Shown here piece after piece: positions 19,923 to 30,294 of a stretch of DNA of 64,000 nucleotides (positions within the stretch are counted from its first letter, which is position 1; every line of letters starts with the position of its first letter). The stretch is taken from positions 320,467-384,466 of the forward strand of contig LT598459.1 in assembly GCA_900074725.1 (NCBI GenBank), read 5' to 3'. A model generated the notes under the pieces. It was not told where the DNA came from. It did not search any database and was given only the letters and a program-made list of their open reading frames with translations. The stretch comes from Lachancea dasiensis (taxonomy: Eukaryota > Ascomycota > Saccharomycetes > Saccharomycetales > Saccharomycetaceae). A program made the translations under genes and the position numbers.

Positions 19923-21416
19923 TCACTGCTTTTTTCCCAAGCCGTAAAGGTTATTGAGCACATCGCTACCAAACCCTTGAATATTTTGGGTTGCGCGAAA
20001 TGCAGGCGGGACTTTTTGTAAGGATGACACTCTTGATAAATTATCATTTTTTGTTGTTATTGGATTCGTGAAACTGCTCGGGATAAGAGAGCTCGTTGGA
20101 TTGTTACCCTTGGCTGGCAATTCTTCTGCCCGATTTGTTTCCTCATCACTATGAGTGCTGGCTTTGGATGAGTACATTGCCCCTCCCAGTTCACTGCCAA
20201 ATCTAGACGCGGAACTGAGAAACATGCTTGATGAAGGAGAAAGAAGTGAGGATGACAGCGACGAATTAGTTAAGGAACCCTCAGGTGTCGACCCTTTGGC
20301 CCCACGAGCGATTTCAAGTTCTTGTTCCAGTCTCTTAGCATTGTTAAATGCCTGCAACAAGCTTGGAAGCTCACGTTTTAAAGAGGTCTTTTCCATCATG
20401 AGTGAGACAGACAAAGCCGATGTTTCTGATAATCTTCTTTCATTTGAGGATTCAAAATTTCCTGTCGTAAGATGTTCGAACTCATTTTCGTCATTAGAAG
20501 CATCATTTTTGAAAGAGGACTCCACTAAGTCATTGATGTCACGTATCTCCGAGGCCTCTTGAACAATACTGGATTTGGCGTTTGAAGAAGACTCCTGGTC
20601 AAGGTCATTATGCTGCGTTTCATACAAGATGTAATTTATGTTCATCGCATTGAACATTGCTTCCACGTCAAGGAAGACCTGAAGGCATTCTTCGAAGGAA
20701 GATTGATCGTTATCAGTATCCGCATCCTGTATCTGCTGTAAAAGCAATTTGATGAAAGATCTGTAAGAAGTAATTGTTTCACCCCAAGTTGCGCTTCCAT
20801 CTTCCTTGGTTATGGCTTTCATCAATTCTAGTTCACAATCTATCAGAAGCAACTTAGCTTTGATAAACAAGGCGGCCACATTGCGTTTCAGAGACCGCAT
20901 TGTTTTCCCACAAAGAAACCACATCTCCAATAGTAAACAGGCCGAGTCACTTAGACATGTGCGAGGATCATCCGAGGATTGGACCTCTAAGTAATCCCTT
21001 AGCTCTTGAGAATCTAAGGACAGTTTTTCAACCGCTTCAGAAAGCTTCCCGCATCTGGTGAGGGTTTTGAGTGCCAGATCGCGGTAAAAAGTTTCCGCAT
21101 GGTCTAACTTAGGTTCTTGGCCGCTAAGTCCTGTTGTCTGTATATCGAATCGTACCAAAACGCTCTTGCATAGTGCCTGAAGGTCCCACGATTTTTGAAT
21201 GAGGTACTGGAGCTTAAGCAAGTCCGTAAAGAGAGCCAGCGCTTTTTCACATTGGATGCAGTTTTGTTCATTACTCCTCACTAGTTGTAGCTTTCCAGTT
21301 CCTCTCTTTGAACTTGAATCCTTGTTCTTTTGCTCTTTTATGAGTTCCTCCAGCGTTTCTTTGCTTATGGGGTCTTGACCTCTAAAATGGTTTATTATAG
21401 GGTCATCATACTCCAT
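19923..21416 (-). CDS. MDM36: Mdm36, mitochondrial distribution/cortical tethering protein
   Basis: The frame is open to 21551 but begins there with TTG; the first ATG is 21416 (MEYDDPIINHFRGQDPISKE), giving 497 residues. The N-terminal 250 residues are helical and cysteine-rich (CIQCEKALALFTDLLKLQYL). The remainder is acidic, then serine-rich and disordered. Recognition is by overall pattern and by place: in S. cerevisiae MDM36 (YPR083W) lies between YPR084W and DIB1. Mdm36 supports the Num1 anchor that fixes mitochondria and dynein to the cell cortex. I see no sharper motif, so the name depends partly on synteny. Confidence 0.76.
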   Translation of the reverse strand: MEYDDPIINHFRGQDPISKETLEELIKEQKNKDSSSKRGTGKLQLVRSNEQNCIQCEKALALFTDLLKLQYLIQKSWDLQALCKSVLVRFDIQTTGLSGQEPKLDHAETFYRDLALKTLTRCGKLSEAVEKLSLDSQELRDYLEVQSSDDPRTCLSDSACLLLEMWFLCGKTMRSLKRNVAALFIKAKLLLIDCELELMKAITKEDGSATWGETITSYRSFIKLLLQQIQDADTDNDQSSFEECLQVFLDVEAMFNAMNINYILYETQHNDLDQESSSNAKSSIVQEASEIRDINDLVESSFKNDASNDENEFEHLTTGNFESSNERRLSETSALSVSLMMEKTSLKRELPSLLQAFNNAKRLEQELEIARGAKGSTPEGSLTNSSLSSSLLSPSSSMFLSSASRFGSELGGAMYSSKASTHSDEETNRAEELPAKGNNPTSSLIPSSFTNPITTKNDNLSRVSSLQKVPPAFRATQNIQGFGSDVLNNLYGLGKKQ

Positions 21417-22896
21417 TGTCTGTGAACTATCAACTTCCCTACATGCACCAAATGCGGTATGGAAACGGCCAAGCTTGGTAGTGAAACGGGGAGATAGCTC
21501 GAGGTATCTTCGTTGTAGTGCATACGGAAGTCGTTCGCAAGCCGAGTCCAATTATATATGCATACATAATGTCTCTTCGCTCACGTGATCTATATGGAGA
21601 AAAGTTAAAGCTGTGAGCAGCATGCTACAGTCCATATGGCCGGAAGAGAGAGCGATGTAGGATCATTCCGGATGTCTCATTCACTCTTCGGTATGGAGAA
21701 TAAGGGTTGGAAAGTCCTAAATTTATCAGGTAGTCTCCCTTTGTCACTTGATCGGTCTGGTGGGCGTGTGATGACTTATGTATGTAAATAGCTGGTTTCA
21801 CCTTTCCCGCAATCTAATATGTGAATGAGAGCTAGGAGGCGTATTTTCTCGGTGCTGAGATGATATTTTGTTTCGAAAATGCTGATGAACATGAACAAAT
21901 ACTCCGAACGAGTCGGTTGCCCCAGACTTCATATAGAATCTAGTATGAACGGTCAACTCTGGCTAGACAAATTTGCTTTTTCCGATATTTGGTTGCTTGA
22001 AACCCGCTGAAAACTCTGCTGGCGGAGAAGGTTCTTGAATTCACAATGCGTCTTTTCCGAGATTATTGTTTATCACTCTCCACCACAGTGTCATTTGGTG
22101 ACACATTTGACATCTAAAACCGAAAATGATGGGATGCACACAAGGCTTGTGTAGACCCTATGAAGTAAAACAGACTGATGTAGACCCTATGGCAGAGCTC
22201 TTCTTGGGCCACAGATGTGCCTGACCATGGCAATAGTGTTCTTAATTGGCACCAATCAAAGTATTTGGATAGTTGGCCCAGGCCACATGGTTTTCCATTC
22301 AACTAAATCTCCCTTCTACGGCAAAGGCTACGTCTTCATTGCAATACAACTTTTCGACTATTTTTTTTAGATTTAGTTTCCGAAACGCTGATTTTGCTCA
22401 ATGTTTCGCAAGCTGCTCCTAATATATAATAGGTCGAGACCCAGTTGAATCTTATATAAAAAATTTGCTTCAAATTGTTGCGGTATGGAAAGCCTGCTAG
22501 TGTTTCGTTTTTTTAAGCGAATTCAACAGTTTCCATCATGGTCTCAATGTGTATCAACTGTAGATCCCATAACGTCTCCAAATTTCTCCCCAAAAGCCCT
22601 CACCGGTAACTAAACAGGCATGAAAATGAAGCGAGCTAGCCATGCGCATGTGGATTTTTTCCTAAGACAACTAAGTATAGACCGGCCCACTTCTTGGATG
22701 TAGTTTTTGTTGCTCTACCTATAATGGGCATGGCACATATGCGGTAGCACCACATCATGTGATGATCTTCTCTATGCATCTCGTTTATAACGATGTGTTA
22801 ACAAGGCCATAAAGAAAGGGGTTAAGGTAAAAGTGCAAGATCCTACACAACCTAACCATTAGCATATCCTATCAACAGGATAATCACCTACTTAAG
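21417..22896. promoter_or_regulatory. Long divergent region MDM36 / TPS1
   Basis: 1,480 bp with no convincing gene. It contains a CACGTG box at about 21581, two copies of TGTAGACCCTATG at 22150-22162 and 22179-22191 and one stress element AGGGG at 22817-22821. A large regulated promoter is expected for TPS1. Confidence 0.5.
22817..22821 (+). promoter_or_regulatory. Stress response element (AGGGG) before TPS1
   Basis: Single AGGGG about 75 bp upstream of the TPS1 ATG. Msn2/4 elements control TPS1 in S. cerevisiae, but five-base matches are common by chance. Confidence 0.35.
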
Positions 22897-24420
22897 ATGG
22901 CAGAATCAGTGGTCAGTCAGCTCAAGAACACTTTAAATTCAGGGGCTGAGAAAGTGACCGAAATCAAGGATCAACCTGGTAATGTGATCGTGGTTTCCAA
23001 TCGTCTGCCCGTCACCATCAAAAAGAACAATGCCACTGGTGAGTATGAGTACTCAATGTCTTCCGGAGGTCTTGTAACGGCTCTTCAGGGCCTCAAAAAG
23101 GCAACTACCTTCCAGTGGTACGGATGGCCGGGCCTAGAAATCCCCGATGAAGAGCAAGAAACGGTGAAAAAGGATCTTCTCGAAAAGTTCAACGCAATTC
23201 CCATTTTTCTGACAGACGAGGTGGCTGATTTACATTATAACGGGTTCAGTAACTCCATTCTATGGCCATTGTTCCACTACCATCCCGGTGAAATAAATTT
23301 CGACGAGAACGCCTGGCTGGCGTATAACGAGGCGAACTTGGCGTTTTCGCGTGAAATTGAAAAGAATGTTTCAGATAACGACATCGTTTGGGTCCATGAC
23401 TACCACTTAATGTTGCTGCCTGAGATGTTACGGTCAGGTATCAAGCAAAAGGGGCTCAATAATGTTAAGCTGGGATGGTTTTTGCACACTCCCTTCCCAT
23501 CCTCGGAGATCTACAGAATTTTGCCAGTCCGGCAGGAAATTTTGAAGGGTGTCTTGAGCTGTGACCTGGTAGGTTTTCACACCTATGATTACGCCAGACA
23601 TTTTCTCAGTTCGGTGCAAAGGGTTCTCGACGTCAATACGTTGCCCAACGGTGTTGAGTTCGAGGGCAGGTTTGTCAACGTCGGCGCATTTCCAATAGGA
23701 ATCGACGTGGACACATTTACAGATGGCCTCAAGGGCGAAAGCGTCGTGGAGAGGATTACCAAACTCAAGGAAACCTTTAAAGATGTCAAAATCATTGTCG
23801 GTGTCGATAGGTTGGACTACATCAAAGGTGTCCCTCAAAAATTACATGCCATGGAGGTTTTTTTGAACGAACACCCTGAGTGGATTGGCAAGGTTGTGCT
23901 TGTGCAGGTGGCGGTTCCCAGTCGTGGTGACGTAGAGGAATACCAATACCTCAGATCTGTGGTGAATGAGTTGGTAGGTAGAATCAATGGCCAGTTTGGG
24001 ACAGTCGAGTTTGTTCCAATCCACTTTATGCACAAAAGTATTCCTTTCGAAGAGCTGATTTCCCTTTACGCTGTCAGCGATGTTTGTCTCGTCTCGTCGA
24101 CTCGCGATGGTATGAACTTAGTGTGTTACGAGTACATCGCGTGCCAGCAAGAGAAAAAAGGTTCATTGGTTCTGAGCGAGTTCACCGGGGCTGCCCAGTC
24201 GTTAAATGGTGCATTGATTGTCAATCCATGGAACACCGACGAACTTGCCGAATCAATCCATGAATCCTTGACCTTGCCCGAGGAGAAAAAAGATGCAAAT
24301 TGGGAAAAGCTTTACAAGTACATTTCCAAGTATACCTCTGCTTTCTGGGGGGAAAATTTCGTGCATGAGCTTTACAGAACGGTTCCTAGTGGAACTGCAG
24401 GTAATGCTGGATCGGATTAG
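22897..24420 (+). CDS. TPS1: Tps1, trehalose-6-phosphate synthase
   Basis: A 507-residue GT20 family enzyme from ATG 22897 that makes trehalose-6-phosphate from UDP-glucose and glucose-6-phosphate. The GT-B fold is intact: NVIVVSNRLPVTIKK, SSGGLVTALQGL, the HDYHLMLLPEML motif near residue 167, GVDRLDYIKGVPQK near 304 with the Arg and Lys that hold UDP-glucose, SSTRDGMNLVCYEYIACQ and EFTGAAQSLNGALIVNPWN. It has a short N-terminal extension before VIVVSN compared with the S. cerevisiae protein. Besides making trehalose, Tps1 restrains entry into glycolysis through its product. The next gene is PTC4, as in S. cerevisiae. Confidence 0.97.
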   Translation: MAESVVSQLKNTLNSGAEKVTEIKDQPGNVIVVSNRLPVTIKKNNATGEYEYSMSSGGLVTALQGLKKATTFQWYGWPGLEIPDEEQETVKKDLLEKFNAIPIFLTDEVADLHYNGFSNSILWPLFHYHPGEINFDENAWLAYNEANLAFSREIEKNVSDNDIVWVHDYHLMLLPEMLRSGIKQKGLNNVKLGWFLHTPFPSSEIYRILPVRQEILKGVLSCDLVGFHTYDYARHFLSSVQRVLDVNTLPNGVEFEGRFVNVGAFPIGIDVDTFTDGLKGESVVERITKLKETFKDVKIIVGVDRLDYIKGVPQKLHAMEVFLNEHPEWIGKVVLVQVAVPSRGDVEEYQYLRSVVNELVGRINGQFGTVEFVPIHFMHKSIPFEELISLYAVSDVCLVSSTRDGMNLVCYEYIACQQEKKGSLVLSEFTGAAQSLNGALIVNPWNTDELAESIHESLTLPEEKKDANWEKLYKYISKYTSAFWGENFVHELYRTVPSGTAGNAGSD

Positions 24421-24781
24421 TGATTTTATCCAGCCATTTGGAGCTCCATTAGCTGTGATTCTTCAAAAACAGTGCATTAGTCTAGAATATGTCTTCCATT
24501 TTTTAAGTAACAAGTCAACGATTTAACGCCCGCAATTCACGCACGAGATTATTTTTCTGACATTTTCGACTGGCTATCCTATTTGTCGTTTGTTATTTTC
24601 TAGATGCCTAATTCTATTTTTCTAAGAGCTGAAAGAAGGGGATTGAGCAACTTACTCACCCTCAGATAAAAGCTATACAGTGTCTTGTTTGTGATAACTG
24701 GTGTTGGTACTATTTGTAAGGGCTGGTGTCATCTATCAAGCCGTTCTGAAGTTAAACTAGACTTTTGCGTGGTGCAGAGCC
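24421..24781 (+). promoter_or_regulatory. TPS1-PTC4 intergenic region
   Basis: 361 bp of TPS1 terminator and PTC4 promoter. I see no defined site. Confidence 0.5.
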
Positions 24782-25975
24782 ATGGGCCAACTTTTGTCAC
24801 ATCCATTGACAGAAAAGTCTATTATATACAATGACTACGAGCAGCCGTCACCGAATGGGCCCAGAGGTCGCTCAGGAAATAAGCACCCACTTCCTAGCGG
24901 TAGAGAACGCGGAGTCGGTCTTCGATTTTTCAATTGTGTAGGGACAATGCAAGGGTACCGACTCACTCAAGAGGACGCCCATCTTATCGCTAACCATGAC
25001 TCAGCTTTGGTAGTAAAGTTTTACAACCCCTTCCTAAACGCCGAAGAGAATCTGTCAATATCAGTTTTTGGCGTTTTCGATGGGCATGGGGGTGGTGAGT
25101 GTTCGCAGTTCGTTGGTTCGCAAAATAACACGTCTGAGGGTATTAGCAAATGGATAAAGCATGCCTTCGAAACCCACGAATATGGTTCTTTGACTAACTC
25201 GGATCATACACAAAGAAACTGTTCTATACTTTTTCACACGCTCGAAGGACTTATATGTCAAATTGTGAAGGACGCTTTTATCATGCAAGACAGAGAACTA
25301 TACTGCCACTTTTCCGAGGAGTCATGCGGCTCCACAGGAATCTTAGCCTTAATTATCAATGGAGAAATGCTTTACGTTGCAAATACAGGTGATTCGCGAT
25401 GCGTTTTGTCCACCAAGGGTAGGGGTGTGAAGACGTTGTCGTACGATCACAAGCCGCAACACATCGGCGAATTAGTACGGATAAATGATGACGGTGGAAC
25501 AGTTTCTTTAGGAAGGGTCGGTGGAGTGTTGGCCCTCAGTAGGGCTTTTGGCGATTTCCAATTTAAATCCAGCGTATCCTATACTAACAATTCTTCTGGG
25601 CCTTACGCGGGCCAGAAATATGTTGCTCCGGCACAGGAATCACAGGTCACGGTGGAACCTGATGTTCTGCCTCACCGAATATGCTATGATCGTGACGAAT
25701 TTTTGGTGTTAGCCTGTGATGGAATATGGGACCTTTACAGTAATAAAAATCTAGTTCAATTCATAAAGTACCATTTGATGTTGGGATTAAAGCTTGATGA
25801 AATAGTGACTAAACTGCTGGACCACGGAATTAATTCAGCCGATAGTAACACCGGTGTGGGTTTTGATAACATGACGATCATTATAGTTTCCCTAAATCGA
25901 AAGGACGAGTCGTTGGGTCAATGGTACAACAAGATGAAAACAAGGCTAGAGAGGGAAAAGGGGTTAATAGCATAA
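24782..25975 (+). CDS. PTC4: Ptc4, type 2C protein phosphatase
   Basis: A 397-residue PP2C from ATG 24782. It begins MGQLLSHPL, so Gly2 could be myristoylated as in other yeast PP2Cs. The family motifs are in order: MQGYRLTQEDAH, VFGVFDGHGGGE near residue 95 with the metal-binding Asp, VANTGDSRCVL near 200, LALSRAFGDFQFK, LACDGIWDLYSN near 310 and DNMTIIIV at the end. It has an insert between the GDFQFK and EPDV motifs, as usual in Ptc4. The S. cerevisiae enzyme acts on MAP kinase pathways such as Hog1. Metal-binding Asp residues are all present, so it should be active. Confidence 0.92.
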   Translation: MGQLLSHPLTEKSIIYNDYEQPSPNGPRGRSGNKHPLPSGRERGVGLRFFNCVGTMQGYRLTQEDAHLIANHDSALVVKFYNPFLNAEENLSISVFGVFDGHGGGECSQFVGSQNNTSEGISKWIKHAFETHEYGSLTNSDHTQRNCSILFHTLEGLICQIVKDAFIMQDRELYCHFSEESCGSTGILALIINGEMLYVANTGDSRCVLSTKGRGVKTLSYDHKPQHIGELVRINDDGGTVSLGRVGGVLALSRAFGDFQFKSSVSYTNNSSGPYAGQKYVAPAQESQVTVEPDVLPHRICYDRDEFLVLACDGIWDLYSNKNLVQFIKYHLMLGLKLDEIVTKLLDHGINSADSNTGVGFDNMTIIIVSLNRKDESLGQWYNKMKTRLEREKGLIA

Positions 25976-27011
25976 GGACTACAACAATGGCATACAGCGT
26001 GCATTTACGTTCACCCATGGTCTAGATTACATAAAAGGCTGATAGATGAGGATCTCAAGATGCGGTCTGCGTAGAATATCGTAAAAAAATACTCTTGGAG
26101 TTCATGGTTCCCAGATTAATGTTTCCATAATGATGTGTCGGCTTGCCCCGGAAGATTTGGCCCGTACCAGGTATTCTATACGCCAATAGCGAGTCGTGGG
26201 TGTGTGAAGGGACACTGTTATAGACTTACAACCTCTGACGACATTACTCTTGTGGCTGCGAGTTGGTAAGTTTTATTCTCCATTTCTCAATGTTGAGACC
26301 CCTGTGTCTGTGATACCGCTCCAAGTCGAGCAACTTTCTGCTGAAAGAAAACGAGCATATAGCCCAAAATTTGAGTTTTTCAGCATGTGCGCTTGACTGT
26401 GATGGATATACTATTCTAAGGTGTCTTGTTCAAACACAGGGCTTGCGACTGAGGGTATGCGGAGAAGAGTATTATGAATATTGTGGGTGTGACACTTGGT
26501 CGTCACCTACTGGCAGGATGACAGATACTGAACGTCAAAAGTTAGTCAGGGCCCATTAGCCCAACAATGCACTTAGTTCTGCTACGTGCAACTTACAAAT
26601 ACTCACATACACACACGCGCGCGCGTTATCTACCTGATGAGTATCTTCGATCTGGCATTTTCAAGCTGTCCTTCATGGTTAATGCCACGTAGCTGCACAC
26701 TTGGGATAACTTTGAACACAGTGTATGTGCAACTGGAACTTATTGTATAGGTGATACTAGACGCTAGATAAAAGACGAAACTAAGCTAAAGTGCTTGATA
26801 CAGCAGTATGAGGATCTGCCACAAAATTGGAAACGCAGCGTGCTCGAAAACACTCACTTCTCAGCCGTTGGTTATTTTGTTATCATTCTGTACCATCGAG
26901 CTTATTAGATTAAGTGTAGTTCGTTAACTCGTTAAACCCTATAGATCAATTCTGGCGAAAGGTGTATATGTAGGTAAAACATTGCGTAAATCCAAGCAAT
27001 TTCCAAAGATA
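25976..27011 (+). other. PTC4-TFC1 intergenic region
   Basis: 1,036 bp. It includes an alternating purine-pyrimidine run at 26604-26626. A 62-codon frame at 26371 shows no recognisable protein. Confidence 0.5.
26604..26626. repeat. Alternating CA/CG dinucleotide tract
   Basis: A 23-bp unbroken purine-pyrimidine alternation, (CA)n passing into five CG dinucleotides. This type of sequence can adopt Z-DNA. Confidence 0.7.
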
Positions 27012-28964
27012 ATGGATTTTGTCAACGAGAGATCGGTTACACCGGATTACAGTGGTCTGCCCGCCAAAGAATACACCCTGGACATTCCTCGAGTTCCTAG
27101 TGTTGAGCTTCCTCTAAAATTGTCAGGCTCTCATGACAGTGTAACTAAGGCAATTGAGATGTGTGGCGGTATTGATAATGTTAAAAAGGCCCTCAATGCG
27201 CACAAGGATACACAGGAGGGATTGGAGCTATACTTGAATGATGATAGAAATTCTGATGGGCCTAGCGCGTTTTTCAATGAGCACCCTATTGTTGGGAGGC
27301 TCGCCCCTCACAGGGACGAATCGATTGTCATGAAGTTGTCTCTCCCCAAGGGAACTTTGGAAGCCAATGGTGGCGACCTGCGAAAAGCAATTGCCTCCGT
27401 GCCAGCCAATAGAGCGAAAATTGTCCCAGTCGGAATCGTCAACAGCACTGTAAGGTTTCGTGAAATGTCGGATTTTCAAATGCGTTTGGACAATGTTCCT
27501 ACGGCTAACGAGTTCAATGACAGCTTTGGATCCTTGGATTGGGGATACGTTCGCAAGTACGTTCAAAGTATCCCGGACTATGATTCAACGCCTTTTGAGA
27601 ACATTGATGGCCTTGTTCTGAATAGCACATCCAACATCCCTAGCACAGATTTTCAGCTTCCGCCCCCGCCTCGATTCTCTATGGTCAATATTCCATTCGT
27701 ATACAAGTTTCGCGGCAACCCGTACGCCACGAAATCGTCAAGTGGCGAATCCACCGTCAAGGGCACATATCTAAAAAATTACCAACAGCTTGTTCATGGT
27801 TTTGACGACACGATTCAAATTCCTGTGGAGGCGCATCCTGCCTTGCTGGAAGATTACAGGAAGGCTCAGGATACTGGTGTGTATCCTGGTAGTAGTAAAG
27901 AATCAAAGTTCAAAGAAAGGCTAGACCAGTGCTTGGACATATTAGATAGAGCTTTCTCAGTACGGCCTATTTGGGTAAAGCGTCATCTTGATGGGATTGT
28001 TTCTCAGGAACTGCATGGAACGCTCAAAATTGCACTGTCCCTGAGGTCTTACCGTTTTACAAAAGGGCCTTGGCGAAACACATACATCAAATTTGGAGTA
28101 GATCCTCGTACTTCTTCAGAATACGCGAAGTTCCAGACCGAATATTTCAAAGTCGAGAGTAAGCTCCAAAAATCACCGCTCGCTGCCAAAAATATGCCAG
28201 AACCACCCGCCAAGTTTTATAAGTCAGATACACAAGATGGCATCGATAGTCGGTTTTATTTCGATGGACAGCAAATTCCATGGTATTTAATGTTGCAAAT
28301 TGAACTTCTAGTTCATGAGCCAAATATTGCCGAAGTTTGTTCTAAAGCTGTTTTTTTGAGCAAGCCAACTGAACTTACCGGGTGGTACCACGAACTAGAC
28401 TTGACTAAGATAAGGAAGATCGTAAAGTATGAATTGGGTTGCCTTGTTCAAGGTAACTCTGAGTTTAGTGAGTACAAGCTCAAGTTTTTCAAGAACTTGC
28501 TCTATACCAAGGAATCTATGATGACCAAGGATAATGCCGGAATCGATGCTGATGGAGATATTCAAATGTCCACATCTGATGGTGCATCAGGTGTTTCCGG
28601 TGATACTGCCAACAACCCTACAAAGGAGATAGAAGGTCAAGAAGAAAATGGCGAAGAAGACGGTGAGGATGACGATAACGGCGTTGAAGCGGGAGAGATG
28701 GATGACGCCGTACTGGAGCAAGAAGAGGATGACGCTGACGACGCAGATTTTGGTGGTTTTGAGGGTGATAATTCCCAAGATAGAAAGCCTACCACAAGCA
28801 ATGGGGAAGAACAAAGTTCCCTCGACCCAGATTTCGATATAACCAATGCGAGCTTTAACGACATCATTACCCGCGTACATCAAACAGATCCGGATATGGC
28901 AACAAAACTCCGAAAAGAACTGGATGGACTCATTTTTGAGTCGGAATTGTCGCACCCACGGTGA
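27012..28964 (+). CDS. TFC1: Tfc1, tau95 subunit of RNA polymerase III factor TFIIIC
   Basis: The frame opens at 26982 with TTG, so ATG 27012 (MDFVNERSVTPDYSGLPA) is taken as start, giving 650 residues, about the S. cerevisiae length. Tau95 traits: an N-terminal YTLDIPRVPSVELPLKL block that begins the barrel dimerising with Tfc7, the central SVRPIWVKRHLDGIV and FRYxFTKGPWRNTYIKFGVDPR-like DNA-facing region, and a long acidic C-terminus (EENGEEDGEDDDNG). TFIIIC tau95 binds the A box of tRNA genes, such as the tRNA-Glu in this window. MRPL36 follows 203 bp downstream. Confidence 0.93.
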   Translation: MDFVNERSVTPDYSGLPAKEYTLDIPRVPSVELPLKLSGSHDSVTKAIEMCGGIDNVKKALNAHKDTQEGLELYLNDDRNSDGPSAFFNEHPIVGRLAPHRDESIVMKLSLPKGTLEANGGDLRKAIASVPANRAKIVPVGIVNSTVRFREMSDFQMRLDNVPTANEFNDSFGSLDWGYVRKYVQSIPDYDSTPFENIDGLVLNSTSNIPSTDFQLPPPPRFSMVNIPFVYKFRGNPYATKSSSGESTVKGTYLKNYQQLVHGFDDTIQIPVEAHPALLEDYRKAQDTGVYPGSSKESKFKERLDQCLDILDRAFSVRPIWVKRHLDGIVSQELHGTLKIALSLRSYRFTKGPWRNTYIKFGVDPRTSSEYAKFQTEYFKVESKLQKSPLAAKNMPEPPAKFYKSDTQDGIDSRFYFDGQQIPWYLMLQIELLVHEPNIAEVCSKAVFLSKPTELTGWYHELDLTKIRKIVKYELGCLVQGNSEFSEYKLKFFKNLLYTKESMMTKDNAGIDADGDIQMSTSDGASGVSGDTANNPTKEIEGQEENGEEDGEDDDNGVEAGEMDDAVLEQEEDDADDADFGGFEGDNSQDRKPTTSNGEEQSSLDPDFDITNASFNDIITRVHQTDPDMATKLRKELDGLIFESELSHPR

Positions 28965-29167
28965 GACGCCAGGCAGAATTCCCCAGCTGTAGATGGACTT
29001 GCCAATATCTGCCTTGGCTGAGTCCGGCGACACACGCGTGTATAATGATATAGAAAATTTTTCGAACCATGTACCAACGACCTAGCCAATAATCACAGGC
29101 TCATCGCGCCCGAAACAACGTTGAAAGAGCGCCATTGAATGACTCTACATAGTTACAGCTGGCTATT

Positions 29168-29683
29168 ATGATGCTCGGGTCATTTGTTTCGAGGAGGTTT
29201 GCCTCTGGAGCTGCCTACCATGGAGCCACACATCTTTCTATTCCGAAGAGACCATTGAAAAAGATCAAGCTGGGCAAGGCAAGACCAGCTATCTACCACA
29301 AATTCGAAGTGCAAGTCGAACTTAGTGACGGCAGTGTTATAACGAGGCGTTCTCAATTCCCCAAGGACCAGATCAGGCTGATTCAGGACCAGAGAAACAA
29401 TCCATTGTGGAACGAGAGCAGAGACGATCTAGTTGTTGTAGACGCCAATGCCGGCGGTAGACTAGATAAATTCAAACAGAAATACGATCCAGTCTTCAGT
29501 TTTGAGGAGGCGCCTTCCAAGCAGCCGGCTGCCGAGGCCAAGAACCAAAAACAGGAGCAGGCCGAAGACTTAGTGGAAGAAGACGATTTTGGCATGGACG
29601 ACTACATGGCACTACTGAACGACAACGCCCAACAGGTGCAAAGCGGTGGTAAATTGGCCACTAAAAAGAGGGATAAGAAGTAA
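29168..29683 (+). CDS. MRPL36: Mrpl36, mitochondrial large-subunit ribosomal protein bL31m
   Basis: A 171-residue protein from ATG 29168 (a second ATG follows directly). The N-terminus [19 protein letters not shown] is basic and amphipathic, a plausible mitochondrial presequence. The core [23 protein letters not shown] and [20 protein letters not shown] matches the yeast bL31m family. The C-terminal half is charged and yeast-specific. It sits in the central protuberance of the mitoribosome, bridging the subunits. Neighbour order TFC1-MRPL36-GRS1 is as in S. cerevisiae, with DIB1 inserted from the sister segment. Confidence 0.9.
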   Translation: MMLGSFVSRRFASGAAYHGATHLSIPKRPLKKIKLGKARPAIYHKFEVQVELSDGSVITRRSQFPKDQIRLIQDQRNNPLWNESRDDLVVVDANAGGRLDKFKQKYDPVFSFEEAPSKQPAAEAKNQKQEQAEDLVEEDDFGMDDYMALLNDNAQQVQSGGKLATKKRDKK

Positions 29684-29865
29684 GTACAGTATCAGGCCGC
29701 TAAGCGTGTCAACATTGGCTCTTTTTTTCAACGTGCGTGTAAATAGCAGATCGGCATAAATAATGATAATGTGCATACCATAATATAAAAAATGTCACAA
29801 CCAGCCCCAACAGTTTGAAGCGAAACCCGCACGAAAAGTGGCTCCATTGTCAAGCGGTTCGGAAA

Positions 29866-30294
29866 ATGGGAAGTGTATTCTTACCGCATCTGCACTCTGG
29901 GTGGCATGTGGATCAAGCTATAGTCACTGAACAGGATCGACTTGTAGTAATTCGGTTCGGGAGAGACTGGGACAAAGACTGCATGTTAATGGACGAGGTG
30001 CTGTTTTCTATAGCAGAAAAAGTCAGGCGGTTTGCGGTGATTTATATTTGCGATATCGATGAGGTCCAGGACTTTAACGAAATGTATGAACTCTACGACT
30101 CGATGACGGTAATGTTTTTTTATCGCAACAAGCATATGATGTGTGATTTTGGCACAGGGAACAACAACAAGATGAATTTTGTGGTGGAGGACAAGCAGGA
30201 GATGATTGACATTTTGGAGACGGTGTTCCGTGGCGCCAGGAAAAACAAGGGGTTGGTGGTCTCGCCCTATGATTACAACAGCAAGCGCGTGTGA
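29866..30294 (+). CDS. DIB1: Dib1, U4/U6.U5 tri-snRNP protein (Dim1 family)
   Basis: A 142-residue thioredoxin-fold protein. An upstream in-frame TTG at 29815 extends the frame, but ATG 29866 (MGSVFLPHLHSGWHVDQAIV) aligns with the fixed start of the Dim1 family. Highly conserved blocks follow: RLVVIRFGRDWDKDCMLMDE, YICDIDEVQDFNEMYE, MTVMFFYRNKHMMCDFGTG and GARKNKGLVVSPYDY. Dib1 prevents premature spliceosome activation in the tri-snRNP. Conservation of length makes annotation secure. In S. cerevisiae it lies next to GRS2 on chromosome XVI (YPR082C); here it precedes the single GRS gene. Confidence 0.96.
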   Translation: MGSVFLPHLHSGWHVDQAIVTEQDRLVVIRFGRDWDKDCMLMDEVLFSIAEKVRRFAVIYICDIDEVQDFNEMYELYDSMTVMFFYRNKHMMCDFGTGNNNKMNFVVEDKQEMIDILETVFRGARKNKGLVVSPYDYNSKRV

